In this document: positions 52,088 through 60,450 of the stretch, in pieces | Layout: every line of letters starts with the position of its first letter | How positions within the stretch are numbered: position 1 is the first letter of the stretch | Source: Cellulomonas soli | GTDB taxonomy: Bacteria; Actinomycetota; Actinomycetes; Actinomycetales; Cellulomonadaceae | Direction of reading: 5' to 3' | DNA length: 64,000 nt | NCBI RefSeq assembly: GCF_013409305.1 | Contig: NZ_JACBZJ010000001.1 | Coordinates: 1-64,000 of the forward strand | The notes under the pieces: generated by a model | The model's input: only the letters and a program-made list of their open reading frames with translations | The model's database searches: none | What the model was told of the DNA's origin: nothing | Program-made: the position numbers and the translations under genes

Positions 52088-53023
52088 ATGGCCCGCATCT
52101 ACGACGACGCGACGCAGCTCATCGGCAACACCCCCCTCGTCCGCATCAACAAGATCACCGACGGCGCCCCGGCGACGGTGGTCGGCAAGCTCGAGTTCTA
52201 CAACCCGGCCAACTCCGTCAAGGACCGCATCGGCGTCGCGATCATCGACGCGGCCGAGGGGTCCGGCGAGCTCAAGCCCGGCGGCACCATCGTCGAGGCG
52301 ACCTCGGGGAACACCGGTATCGCGCTGGCGTTCGTCGGCGCGGCCCGCGGCTACGACGTCGTGCTGACGATGCCCGAGACGATGTCGAAGGAGCGTCGTG
52401 CACTGCTGCGCGCCTTCGGCGCCGAGCTGATCCTGACCCCGGGCTCCGAGGGCATGAAGGGCGCGGTCAACAAGGCCGACGAGGTCGTCGCGACCCGCCC
52501 CGGCGCGATCCTGGCCCGCCAGTTCGCCAACGAGGCCAACCCGGCGATCCACCGCAAGACCACCGCCGAGGAGATCTGGGCCGACACGGACGGCGAGGTC
52601 GACATCGTCGTGGCCGGCATCGGCACGGGCGGCACCATCACGGGTGTGGGCCAGGTGCTCAAGGAGCGCAAGCCCGGCGTCCAGATCGTCGGTGTCGAGC
52701 CCGCCGAGTCGCCGATCCTCAACGGCGGCCAGCCCGGCCCGCACAAGATCCAGGGCATCGGTGCGAACTTCGTGCCCGAGATCCTCGACACGAGCATCTA
52801 CGACGAGATCATCGACGTCGACGCCGAGACGGCCGTGGCCGTGGCCCGTCGCGCCGCCAAGGAGGAGGGCCTGCTCGTCGGCATCTCCTCCGGTGCCGCG
52901 CTGCACGCCGCAACCCTGCTGGCCCGGCGCCCGGAGAACGCCGGGAAGCTGATCGTGGCGATCATCCCGTCCTTCGGTGAGCGCTACCTGTCCTCCGTGC
53001 TGTACGCCGACCTGCTCGACTGA
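52088..53023 (+). CDS. cysK: Cysteine synthase (O-acetylserine sulfhydrylase)
   Basis: A 311-residue PLP enzyme making cysteine from O-acetylserine and sulfide. The PLP lysine is K45 in ANSVKDRIG, the substrate loop [11 protein letters not shown], and the phosphate cup [12 protein letters not shown]. The C-terminus ([13 protein letters not shown]) is typical of CysK rather than CysM. GAAGAGG precedes the ATG. It is followed after 10 bp by cysE, and preceded by the Cys-rich leader. Confidence 0.96.
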   Translation: MARIYDDATQLIGNTPLVRINKITDGAPATVVGKLEFYNPANSVKDRIGVAIIDAAEGSGELKPGGTIVEATSGNTGIALAFVGAARGYDVVLTMPETMSKERRALLRAFGAELILTPGSEGMKGAVNKADEVVATRPGAILARQFANEANPAIHRKTTAEEIWADTDGEVDIVVAGIGTGGTITGVGQVLKERKPGVQIVGVEPAESPILNGGQPGPHKIQGIGANFVPEILDTSIYDEIIDVDAETAVAVARRAAKEEGLLVGISSGAALHAATLLARRPENAGKLIVAIIPSFGERYLSSVLYADLLD

Positions 53024-53033
53024 GAGAGCCACC

Positions 53034-53618
53034 ATGTCCGCACCTCTGCACTTCTGGGCCACCCTGCGGGAGGACCTCGAGGCCGCACGGCACCGCGACC
53101 CCGCGGCGCGCACGCTGCTCGAGGTCGCCCTCGGGTACCCGGGCGTGCACGCGGTGTGGGCGTACCGGCTCGCGCACCTGATGTGGCACGAGCCGGGCCT
53201 GCGCCTGCCGGCCCGGCTCGTTTCCCAGACGGCGCGTGCCCTGACCGGCGTGGAGATCCACCCGGGTGCGCGGCTGGGCCGTCGGCTGTTCATCGACCAC
53301 GGCATGGGCGTCGTCATCGGCGAGACCGCCGAGGTCGGCGACGACGTCGTGCTGTTCCACGGCTCGACGCTCGGCGGCAAGTCGATGCGCCGCGGCAAGC
53401 GCCACCCGACGCTCGGCGACGGCGTGGTGGTCGGCGCGGGCGCGAAGGTGCTCGGACCGGTGTGGATCGGCGACGGCGCGCAGATCGGGGCCAACGCGGT
53501 CGTGATCCAGGACGTGCCGGCCGGTGCGATCGCCGTCGGGGTTCCGGCCGTCGTCCGCCGCCGTGCGCCCGAGACGCCGTTCGACGTCGAGGTCGACGAC
53601 CCGGCGATCTACATCTGA
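53034..53618 (+). CDS. cysE: Serine O-acetyltransferase
   Basis: A 194-residue hexapeptide-repeat acetyltransferase supplying O-acetylserine. The N-terminal helices ([20 protein letters not shown]) precede the left-handed beta-helix ([36 protein letters not shown]). His in [17 protein letters not shown] and FHGSTLGGK are catalytic-site residues. The C-terminus ends DDPAIYI; the terminal Ile matches the tail that docks into CysK to form the cysteine synthase complex. Short EpsC-type length. Confidence 0.95.
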   Translation: MSAPLHFWATLREDLEAARHRDPAARTLLEVALGYPGVHAVWAYRLAHLMWHEPGLRLPARLVSQTARALTGVEIHPGARLGRRLFIDHGMGVVIGETAEVGDDVVLFHGSTLGGKSMRRGKRHPTLGDGVVVGAGAKVLGPVWIGDGAQIGANAVVIQDVPAGAIAVGVPAVVRRRAPETPFDVEVDDPAIYI

Positions 53619-53725
53619 GCCGGCCACCCGCTGGCCTGTCCGGGAGCCGTACCCGCCGGTAACCTGACGGCGCGCACGGCCCGCGACGGGCGTGCCGATC
53701 ACGTCAACGGCGACGGGGGCACCTC

Positions 53726-54760
53726 ATGCGGCTGGGCTACCACACGGGCTACTGGTCGGCGGGCGTCCCCGCCGGGGCGCAGGACGCGGTCCTCGCCGCC
53801 GAGCGCCTCGGCTTCGACTCGGTGTGGACCGCCGAGGCGTACGGCTCGGACGCGTTCACGCCCCTGGCCTGGTGGGGTGCCCGCACGTCGCGCGTGCGGC
53901 TGGGGACGGCCGTCGCGCAGATCTCCGCACGCACCCCGACAGCCACCGCGATGGCCGCCCTCACCCTCGACCACCTGTCCGGGGGGCGAGCGGTGCTCGG
54001 CCTGGGCGTCTCGGGCCCGCAGGTCGTCGAGGGCTGGTACGGCCAGCCGTTCGCGCGTCCACTGGCCCGTACGCGGGAGTTCGTCGCGATCGTCCGGCAG
54101 GTGCTGGCCCGCCAGGGCCCTGTCACGTTCGACGGCGAGTTCTACCGGTTGCCGCTGCCCGCGGGCGAGGGCTCGGGGCTCGGCAAGGCGTTGCGGTCCA
54201 CCGTCCACCCGTTGCGGGCCGACCTTCCCGTCCACCTGGCCGCCGAGGGGCCCAGGAACGTCGCCCTGTCCGCCGAGATCGCCGACGGCTGGCTGCCGAT
54301 GTTCTACTCCCCGCGCATGGACGACGACTACCGGCAGCTGCTGGCCGACGGGTTCGCGCGGCGGGGTCCGGGTCTGCGCCCTGTCGAGGAGTTCGAGGTC
54401 TCGGCCACCGTCCCGGTCGTGCTGGGCCCGGACGTGGAGTCCGCGGCCTCGCAGATCCGCCCGTTCATCGCGCTGTACGCGGGCGGCATGGGGGCCAAGG
54501 GTGCCAACTTCCACCGCAACGTGCTCGACCGGCTCGGCTACGGCGAGGCGTGCGACGAGATCCAGGCGCACTACCTGGCGGGCGACCGGGAGCGGGCCGC
54601 CGGCGCGGTCCCGATCGAGCTCGTGCAGGACGTCGCCCTGGTCGGGCCGCCCGAGGAGATCGCAAGGCGGCTGCCCGCGTGGCGGGCGACGGCGATCACG
54701 ACGCTGCTCGTGCAGACCGACCCTCGCATGCTCGAGCCGATCGCCGCACTGCTGGCCTGA
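53726..54760 (+). CDS. LLM-class F420-dependent oxidoreductase
   Basis: A 344-residue luciferase-like protein with RLGYHTGYWSAGVPAGAQDA, FDSVWTAEAYGSDAFTPLAW and VRLGTAVAQISARTPTATAM, the pattern of the mycobacterial Rv3520c-like F420 group. ALTLDHLSGGRAVLGLGVSG follows. Substrate unknown; relatives act on hydrophobic or coenzyme-A-bound compounds only by guess. Its promoter may be TAACCT at 53660-53665. It lies between cysE and metY with no clear metabolic link. Confidence 0.86.
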   Translation: MRLGYHTGYWSAGVPAGAQDAVLAAERLGFDSVWTAEAYGSDAFTPLAWWGARTSRVRLGTAVAQISARTPTATAMAALTLDHLSGGRAVLGLGVSGPQVVEGWYGQPFARPLARTREFVAIVRQVLARQGPVTFDGEFYRLPLPAGEGSGLGKALRSTVHPLRADLPVHLAAEGPRNVALSAEIADGWLPMFYSPRMDDDYRQLLADGFARRGPGLRPVEEFEVSATVPVVLGPDVESAASQIRPFIALYAGGMGAKGANFHRNVLDRLGYGEACDEIQAHYLAGDRERAAGAVPIELVQDVALVGPPEEIARRLPAWRATAITTLLVQTDPRMLEPIAALLA

Positions 54761-55039
54761 CGGGCCCTCCCCTGCCCGGCGCGAGGTCGCCGCACGCCTC
54801 GCCACGTCACGTCCGTCCACCCGTCGGGACTGCCGCACCCCGGACGACGGACTCGTTACGGTGTGACCAACCCGTGAGCATCGCGTCTCACATGGCAGGC
54901 ACCGTCGGGCGTCGACGTGCCGGGGCACCCCACCCGAGGACGCATCCCCTGGTCCAGCCCGCGTACACCCGGACCGGCGACGCGACCCGAAGTCGGGCGT
55001 TGCGGTCGTCGCCGCCCACCCCCGAGGAGGCATCCGCCC
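54761..55039 (+). other. metY upstream region
   Basis: In these 279 bp TACGGT (about 54857-54862) is a possible -10 box. I looked for a SAM riboswitch core and for a Cys- or Met-rich leader frame and found neither. A long open frame runs through in a phase that conflicts with metY. Confidence 0.4.
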
Positions 55040-56434
55040 ATGACCGAGCACCGCTTCGGCTTCCGCACCCGCGCGCTGCACGCCGGCGGCATCCCTGACG
55101 CCGTCACCGGCGCTCGTGCCGTGCCGATCTACCAGACCACCTCGTTCGTGTTCCAGGACACCGCGGACGCCGCGAACCTGTTCGCGCTGCAGAAGTACGG
55201 GAACATCTACTCCCGCATCGGCAACCCCACGGTCGCCGCGCTCGAGGAGCGCCTGGCCTCGCTCGAGGGTGGCATCGGTGCGGTCGCCACGGCCTCGGGC
55301 ATGTCGGCGGAGTTCATCACCTTCGCCGCGCTCGTCGGAACCGGGGACCACGTGGTCGCCTCCGCCCAGCTGTACGGCGGGACCGTCACGCAGCTCGACG
55401 TCACGCTGCGCCGGTTCGGTGTCGAGACGACGTTCGTCCCGGGCACCGACCCCGCCGACTACGCCGCCGCGATCCGCCCGGAGACCAAGGTGCTCTACAC
55501 CGAGGTCATCGCCAACCCCTCCGGCGAGATCGCCGACCTGGCCGGGCTCGCGCAGGTCGCGCACGAGGCGGGCATCCCGTTGGTGGTCGACGCGACGCTC
55601 GCCACCCCGTACCTCGTGCGCCCGATCGAGCACGGCGCCGACATCGTCATCCACTCGGTGACCAAGTTCCTCGGCGGGCACGGCACCACGCTGGGCGGGG
55701 TCGTCGTGGAGTCGGGGCGGTTCGACTGGGGCAACGGCAAGTTCCCCCAGATGACCGAGCCGGTCCCCTCCTACGGCGGGGTCAGCTGGTGGGGCAACTT
55801 CGGGGAGTACGGGTTCCTCACCAAGCTGCGCTCCGAGCAGCTGCGCGACATCGGACCCGCACTGTCGCCGCAGTCCGCCTTCCAGCTGCTGCAGGGCGTC
55901 GAGACGCTCCCGCAGCGCCTGGACGCCCACCTGGCCAACGCCCGCACGGTGGCGCAGTGGCTCGACGCCGACCCGCGCGTGGCGTACGTCAGCTGGGCGG
56001 GCCTGCCCGGGCACGTGCACCACGAGCGCGCCCGCCGCTACCTGCCGCTCGGGCCCGGTTCGGTCTTCGCATTCGGGCTCGCGCCCGTCGGCGAGCGGGA
56101 CGCCCGCGACATCGGTCGAACGTTCATCGAGCAGCTGCAGCTGGCCAGCCACCTGGCCAACGTCGGCGACGCCCGCACGCTCGTCATCCACCCGGCCTCG
56201 ACGACGCACCAGCAGCTGTCCGCGGATCAGCTGGCCGCCGCAGGCGTCCCGGGTGACCTCGTGCGGCTCAGCGTGGGGCTCGAGGACGCCGACGACATCT
56301 TGTGGGACCTCGACCAGGCGTTGTCCGCCGCGACCGGGCTCACCCGCGAGGGCACCCCGACCGCGGTGGCCCCGCCCGACGCGCAACCCGCCACGACCGC
56401 ACCCGACTCGACCCGGACGGAGACGACCCGATGA
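55040..56434 (+). CDS. metY: O-acetylhomoserine aminocarboxypropyltransferase
   Basis: A 464-residue Cys/Met-metabolism PLP enzyme making homocysteine from O-acetylhomoserine and sulfide, or methionine from methanethiol. ARAVPIYQTTSFVFQDTADA and the insert FDWGNGKFPQMTEPVPSYGG are typical of MetY, distinguishing it from cystathionine synthases; the PLP lysine is K209 in IHSVTKFLGGHG. A 30-residue P/T/A-rich tail follows the fold. GAGGAGG precedes the ATG. It overlaps the CoA-binding gene by 4 bp. Confidence 0.94.
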   Translation: MTEHRFGFRTRALHAGGIPDAVTGARAVPIYQTTSFVFQDTADAANLFALQKYGNIYSRIGNPTVAALEERLASLEGGIGAVATASGMSAEFITFAALVGTGDHVVASAQLYGGTVTQLDVTLRRFGVETTFVPGTDPADYAAAIRPETKVLYTEVIANPSGEIADLAGLAQVAHEAGIPLVVDATLATPYLVRPIEHGADIVIHSVTKFLGGHGTTLGGVVVESGRFDWGNGKFPQMTEPVPSYGGVSWWGNFGEYGFLTKLRSEQLRDIGPALSPQSAFQLLQGVETLPQRLDAHLANARTVAQWLDADPRVAYVSWAGLPGHVHHERARRYLPLGPGSVFAFGLAPVGERDARDIGRTFIEQLQLASHLANVGDARTLVIHPASTTHQQLSADQLAAAGVPGDLVRLSVGLEDADDILWDLDQALSAATGLTREGTPTAVAPPDAQPATTAPDSTRTETTR

Positions 56435-56916
56435 GCGCGCGCACCTGGATCGGGCCGAGCGCCCCGGAGCGGCTGGGGATCCTGCGCGCCACCCGCTCGA
56501 TCGCGATCGTCGGCGCCTCCGACAACCCCTCACGGGCGAGCAACTTCGTGGCCACCTACCTGCTGTCGAGCTCGCCGTACGAGGTGTACTTCGTCAACCC
56601 GCGCGTGCGCGAGATCCTCGGGCACCCGGTGTACCCGAGCCTGGACGCGCTTCCCGTGGTGCCCGACCTGGTCGAGGTGTTCCGTCGCGCCGAGGACCTG
56701 CCCACGGTCCTCGAGGAGACGATCGCGGTCGGGGCGAAGACCCTGTGGCTGCAGCTCGGCGCGTGGGACGAGGACGTCGCCCGGCGCGGCGAGGCGGCCG
56801 GCCTGCAGGTCGTGATGGACCGCTGCGTGAAGATCGAGCACGCGCGCTTCCACGGCGGCCTGCACCTGGCCGGTTTCGACACGGGCGTCATCAGCTCCCG
56901 TCGGGCACGCCTCTGA
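56431..56916 (+). CDS. CoA-binding domain protein (YccU-like)
   Basis: A 161-residue Rossmann-type CoA-binding protein (SIAIVGASDNPSRASNFVATY, VYFVNPRVREILGHPVYPSL, TLWLQLGAWDEDVARRGEAAG, VMDRCVKIEHARF). This small family often follows metY, as here (ATGA overlap), so it may adjust flux or bind an acyl-CoA related to homoserine acetylation. The biochemical role is unknown. Confidence 0.88.
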   Translation: MSARTWIGPSAPERLGILRATRSIAIVGASDNPSRASNFVATYLLSSSPYEVYFVNPRVREILGHPVYPSLDALPVVPDLVEVFRRAEDLPTVLEETIAVGAKTLWLQLGAWDEDVARRGEAAGLQVVMDRCVKIEHARFHGGLHLAGFDTGVISSRRARL

Positions 56917-56949
56917 GACGGCACGGGCAGGACGGGTGAGGATGGCGCC

Positions 56950-57285
56950 GTGGACGACGACTACCTCGAGGCGGTGCTCGACCTCGTCGCGCAGATCCCG
57001 TCCGGTCGGGCGATGACGTACGGCACGATCGCCGACGTCCTCGCCGAACGGATGCAGGCGCAGGGGCACCCGCGTCGCGGTGGGCCACGGCAGGTGGGTC
57101 AGGTGATGAGCCGCGCGGGCGGTGGCGTGCCCTGGTGGCGGGTGGTCGACGCAGCAGGCCGACCCCCGCAGCACCATCGCACGCGGGCACTGACGGAGCT
57201 GCGCGCCGAGGGCACGCCGTTGTCGGCCGACGGCGAGCGGGTCGCGCTGCGACGGGCCATCTGGTTCCCCGACGAGACGGGCTGA
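56950..57285 (+). CDS. Alkyltransferase-like protein (ATL), no active-site cysteine
   Basis: A 111-residue MGMT C-terminal-domain protein. AMTYGTIADVLAERM is the DNA-binding helix-turn-helix, and the former active site reads GVPWWRVVDAAG, with Trp62 where O6-alkylguanine transferases have Cys in PCHR. ATL proteins bind alkylated bases without repairing them and flag them for nucleotide excision repair. GTG start 13 bp after a GTGAGG. Confidence 0.9.
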   Translation: MDDDYLEAVLDLVAQIPSGRAMTYGTIADVLAERMQAQGHPRRGGPRQVGQVMSRAGGGVPWWRVVDAAGRPPQHHRTRALTELRAEGTPLSADGERVALRRAIWFPDETG

Positions 57286-57330
57286 GCCGGACGGGACCGC
57301 GCGTCCGCGGCTCGCTCGACGCCCGGACCG

Positions 57331-58425
57331 TCACTCCCGGCGGACGAGGACAAGGGCCCGGTCGTCGCCCTCGTCCGAGCGCAGCGCGTCCAGCACCGCG
57401 TCAGCCCCACCGCGCCGCGTCGACAGCACCGCCTCGGCGACGCCGAGCAGCCGGTCCGTGGCCTGCTCCAGGTCCAGCCCGGGGGCGTCGACCAGGCCGT
57501 CGGTGTAGAGCATGAGGATGTCGCCCGGCTCGATGCGCCCGGTGACCCCCCGGCACGCGAGGGCGTCGACCACCCCGAGCGCCGGGCTGCCGATCGTGTC
57601 GAGCACCTCGATCGCGCCCGACCCGGCGTGCAGGTGCACGGGAGGCGGATGACCCGCCGAGGCGACCCAGTACTCGCCCGTGCCCTGGTCGAGGCTCATG
57701 TGCACCGCCGAGGCGAAGCCCTCGTCCCACACCTGGTCGAGCAGGTAGTCGTTGGCCGCGGGCAGGAACTGCTCGCGCGGCATGGCACCCAGCAGGCCGC
57801 CGAACGCCCCCGAGAGCTGCAACGAGCGCACCCCGGCCTCCTGCCCCTTGCCCGAGACGTCGACGACCACGATCTCGAGCTCGGGGCCGTCCCGGTGCGT
57901 GCTCGACACCACGAAGTCCCCGGAGAACGCGTCCGCGTGCGCCGAGCGCACGACCGACTCCACACGCCAGCCGTCGGGCAGCGCCGGGATGCGGCCGTGC
58001 GCCGCCAGCCGGTCGCGCAGGTCGACGATCATCAGCCCGCCGGTCGCCCCGCGCAGCGGCGGCCCCTGCCGCCCGAGGGCGAACCATGCCGACGCAGCAG
58101 CGGCGAGCGTCACGGCGAGCAGGTCGCCCTGGGTCACGTCGGTGGAGCCGCCCCACCACAGCAGCCAGGTCATCCCGGCGGCGACGATGCCGACCACGAG
58201 CACCGCCTGGTAGCGCAGCAGCAGCGCCGCGAGCACGACGACGACGAGGCAGGCCGTCACCGGGAACCACCCCGGGGCCCGTTGCGTGCCCAGCCCGATG
58301 GCGAGCACGAGCCCCACCAGCACGCCGGTCAGCGCGACCTGGTTCTGCCGGGCGATCCGCTGCCACCGCGTGCGTGCCCGCAGCGCCGCCTCCGAGGCGG
58401 CGGAGGAGCTGGGACGCGTCGCCAT
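57331..58425 (-). CDS. Membrane PP2C-type (SpoIIE) phosphatase
   Basis: A 364-residue protein. Four hydrophobic helices span about 30-120 (VALTGVLVGLVLAIGLG, VTACLVVVVLAALLLR, VVGIVAAGMTWLLWW, AVTLAAAASAWFAL). The cytosolic SpoIIE/RsbU domain follows with metal-binding Asp in DAFSGDFVVSS and VVDVSGKGQEAG, then WVASAGHPPPVHLH, IEPGDILMLYTDGLVDA and final DDRALVLVRRE. Such phosphatases dephosphorylate anti-sigma-factor antagonists. No partner switch genes are nearby. Confidence 0.9.
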   Translation of the reverse strand: MATRPSSSAASEAALRARTRWQRIARQNQVALTGVLVGLVLAIGLGTQRAPGWFPVTACLVVVVLAALLLRYQAVLVVGIVAAGMTWLLWWGGSTDVTQGDLLAVTLAAAASAWFALGRQGPPLRGATGGLMIVDLRDRLAAHGRIPALPDGWRVESVVRSAHADAFSGDFVVSSTHRDGPELEIVVVDVSGKGQEAGVRSLQLSGAFGGLLGAMPREQFLPAANDYLLDQVWDEGFASAVHMSLDQGTGEYWVASAGHPPPVHLHAGSGAIEVLDTIGSPALGVVDALACRGVTGRIEPGDILMLYTDGLVDAPGLDLEQATDRLLGVAEAVLSTRRGGADAVLDALRSDEGDDRALVLVRRE

Positions 58426-58534
58426 CTGGGCAGCCTAGGGTCGGCACGTCGCTGCCACGACCGGTGGGGCCCGGACGCCTCAGGTCCCCGAAATGGCCTG
58501 GCGGCCCCCGCTGCGCCGAGCGAGGATCAAGCCC

Positions 58535-59836
58535 ATGACCAGCCCGTCCTTCCCCCGCGCCCTGCCCACCGGTCTGCGGTTCGTCCCGCTCACCGCCGAC
58601 GACAAGCCCGCCGTGCTCGACCTGGACACCTGGGCCTTCCCGGGGACCGTCCCGGTCGCCGAGCTCGAGGCGATGCCGTTCCCGCTCACGTGGGACCGCT
58701 CGTGGGGCGTGCGCGGTGAGGACGTCGAGGACGGCCCCCTCCTCGGCATCCACGGGTCGTACCCGTTCGGCGCCTTCCCGGTGCCCGGCGCGACCGTCCC
58801 CGTCTCGGGCCTCACCTGGGTCGGGGTGCACCCGCAGGCGCGTCGTCGCGGCATCCTCTCGGCGATGATCGACCGCCACCTGTCCGACTGCGTCGAGCGC
58901 GGCGAGCCCGTCTCGGCGCTGTTCGCCGCCGAGCCTGCCATCTACGGCCGCTTCGGCTACGGGTCCGCAGCCGACGACATCAAGGTCACGCTCGCGCGCG
59001 GGGCTGCCCTGCGAGACGTCCCGGGGTCGGCCGAGCACACGGCCCGCATCGAGCATGCGACGCAGGACGCGCACGGCGCACTGGTCGACACCGTGCACCG
59101 TGCGGCCGGCAGCGCGGCGGGCGGCGGCCTGGGCCGACCGGGGTGGGCGACCCGGCAGACGCCCGAGCTGCAGGCCTCCTTCTGGTCCGACCCGCCGCAG
59201 TGGCGCAACGGCGGGGAGTCGCTGCGGATCCTCGTCGTCGAGCGGGACGGGCAGCCGCGCGGCTACGCGCTGTTCCGGCGCAAGTCCGTCTGGGAGGACG
59301 CCGGACCGCGCGGCACGGTGCACGTGCGCGAGGCCGTCGCGCTCGACGCGGCCGCGGCGCACGCGCTGTTGAGCCGGCTGCTGGACCTCGACCTCATGGC
59401 GAGCGTGCACGTCGGGATGCTCCCCACCGACGACGCGCTGCTCGGCCTGCTGGTCGACACCCGGGCCGGCGAACGGCGCGTGAGCGACAACGTGTGGGTC
59501 CGCGTGGTCGACGTGCCCGCTGCGCTCGCCGCGCGCCGCTACGCCGCCGACGTCGACGTGACCCTCGCGGTGCGCGACGAACGCCTGGCCTCGAACACCG
59601 GCACGTGGCGCGTGCGGGCCCGGGCGTTCGAGGCGGACGTGCACGTCGAGCGCACGCAGGCCCCCGCCGACCTCGCGCTGGACGTGCGCGAGCTGGGCTC
59701 GGCGTACCTGGGCGGGCGCGCGCTCACCGGGCTCGCGCAGGCCGGGCTGGTCGACGTGCGTGAGGCCGCCGCGCTGGGCCGGGCATCGGCCGCCTTCGGC
59801 TGGCCGGTCGCGCCGGTGTGCTCCTGGGTGTTCTAG
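58535..59836 (+). CDS. Eis-family GNAT N-acetyltransferase
   Basis: A 433-residue two-GNAT-plus-SCP2-like protein. The acetyl-CoA motif is LTWVGVHPQARRRGILSAM, followed by SALFAAEPAIYGRFGYGSA, both diagnostic of Eis. The protein ends in CSWVF; Eis uses its C-terminal carboxylate in catalysis and normally ends in Phe, as here. Eis enzymes acetylate several amines of aminoglycosides and other amine substrates; the natural target is unknown. Confidence 0.9.
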   Translation: MTSPSFPRALPTGLRFVPLTADDKPAVLDLDTWAFPGTVPVAELEAMPFPLTWDRSWGVRGEDVEDGPLLGIHGSYPFGAFPVPGATVPVSGLTWVGVHPQARRRGILSAMIDRHLSDCVERGEPVSALFAAEPAIYGRFGYGSAADDIKVTLARGAALRDVPGSAEHTARIEHATQDAHGALVDTVHRAAGSAAGGGLGRPGWATRQTPELQASFWSDPPQWRNGGESLRILVVERDGQPRGYALFRRKSVWEDAGPRGTVHVREAVALDAAAAHALLSRLLDLDLMASVHVGMLPTDDALLGLLVDTRAGERRVSDNVWVRVVDVPAALAARRYAADVDVTLAVRDERLASNTGTWRVRARAFEADVHVERTQAPADLALDVRELGSAYLGGRALTGLAQAGLVDVREAAALGRASAAFGWPVAPVCSWVF

Positions 59837-59849
59837 GCAGGCCCGTGCG

Positions 59850-59884
59850 CGGACCGGTCCCGACCCTCGGTCAGGACCGGTCCG
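59850..59884. terminator. Bidirectional terminator between Eis-like gene and rpiB
   Basis: CGGACCGGTCC (59850-59860) pairs with GGACCGGTCCG (59874-59884) across a 13-nt loop between convergent stops. Confidence 0.78.
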
Positions 59885-59904
59885 TCCGGCAGGTCAGCGG
59901 TGCG

Positions 59905-60357
59905 TCAGCTGCGGGAGGCCTCGTACTGCGCGAGCAGGTCGATGCGCCGCTGGTGACGCGGGTCGCCGCTGAACGGCTCGGCCACGAACGCGTCCACGAA
60001 CGAGAGCGCCTCGGCCACGGTGTGCTGGCGCGCCCCGACCGCGATCACGTTCGCGTCGTTGTGCTGACGGCCGAGCCGGGCGGTGTCCAGGTTCCAGGCG
60101 AGCGCGGCACGCACGCCGTCGACCTTGTTCGCGGCGATCTGCTCGCCGTTGCCCGACCCGCCGATCACCACGCCCAGCGACCCCGGGTCGGCCACGACCG
60201 CCTCGCCCGCCGCGAGGCACATGGGCGGGTAGTCGTCCTGGGAGTCGTACGCGTGGGCGCCGTGGTCGACGACCTCGTGACCTGCGTCCCGCAGGTGATC
60301 GACGAGAGCTGCCTTGAGCTCGAACCCGGCATGGTCGGCGGCGACGTGGATGCGCAT
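59905..60357 (-). CDS. rpiB: Ribose-5-phosphate isomerase B
   Basis: A 150-residue RpiB/LacAB protein interconverting ribose 5-phosphate and ribulose 5-phosphate. RIHVAADHAGFELKAAL holds the substrate-binding Asp-His, and VVIGGSGNGEQIAANKVDGV shows Ser in the place where other RpiB branches have the catalytic Cys, as in mycobacterial-type enzymes. NLDTARLGRQHNDANVIAVG follows. Complete length. Confidence 0.94.
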   Translation of the reverse strand: MRIHVAADHAGFELKAALVDHLRDAGHEVVDHGAHAYDSQDDYPPMCLAAGEAVVADPGSLGVVIGGSGNGEQIAANKVDGVRAALAWNLDTARLGRQHNDANVIAVGARQHTVAEALSFVDAFVAEPFSGDPRHQRRIDLLAQYEASRS

Positions 60358-60438
60358 GCGGGCATTGTTCCGCACGTCGGGCGGGGGCTGCCACGTCGGC
60401 CCACGGCTGAACCGGCCGGGCGCGTCGGCACCGGTCCC

Positions 60439-60444
60439 TAGGGT
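60439..60444 (+). promoter_or_regulatory. -10 box for leaderless M13 peptidase mRNA
   Basis: TAGGGT ends 6 nt before ATG 60451, so transcription would begin at or next to the start codon. Confidence 0.55.
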
Positions 60445-60450
60445 GTACCC

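Noticed and set aside
54761..55039. SAM riboswitch or Cys-rich leader upstream of metY
   Set aside because: No SAM-box core sequence and no short frame with Cys or Met clusters could be found.
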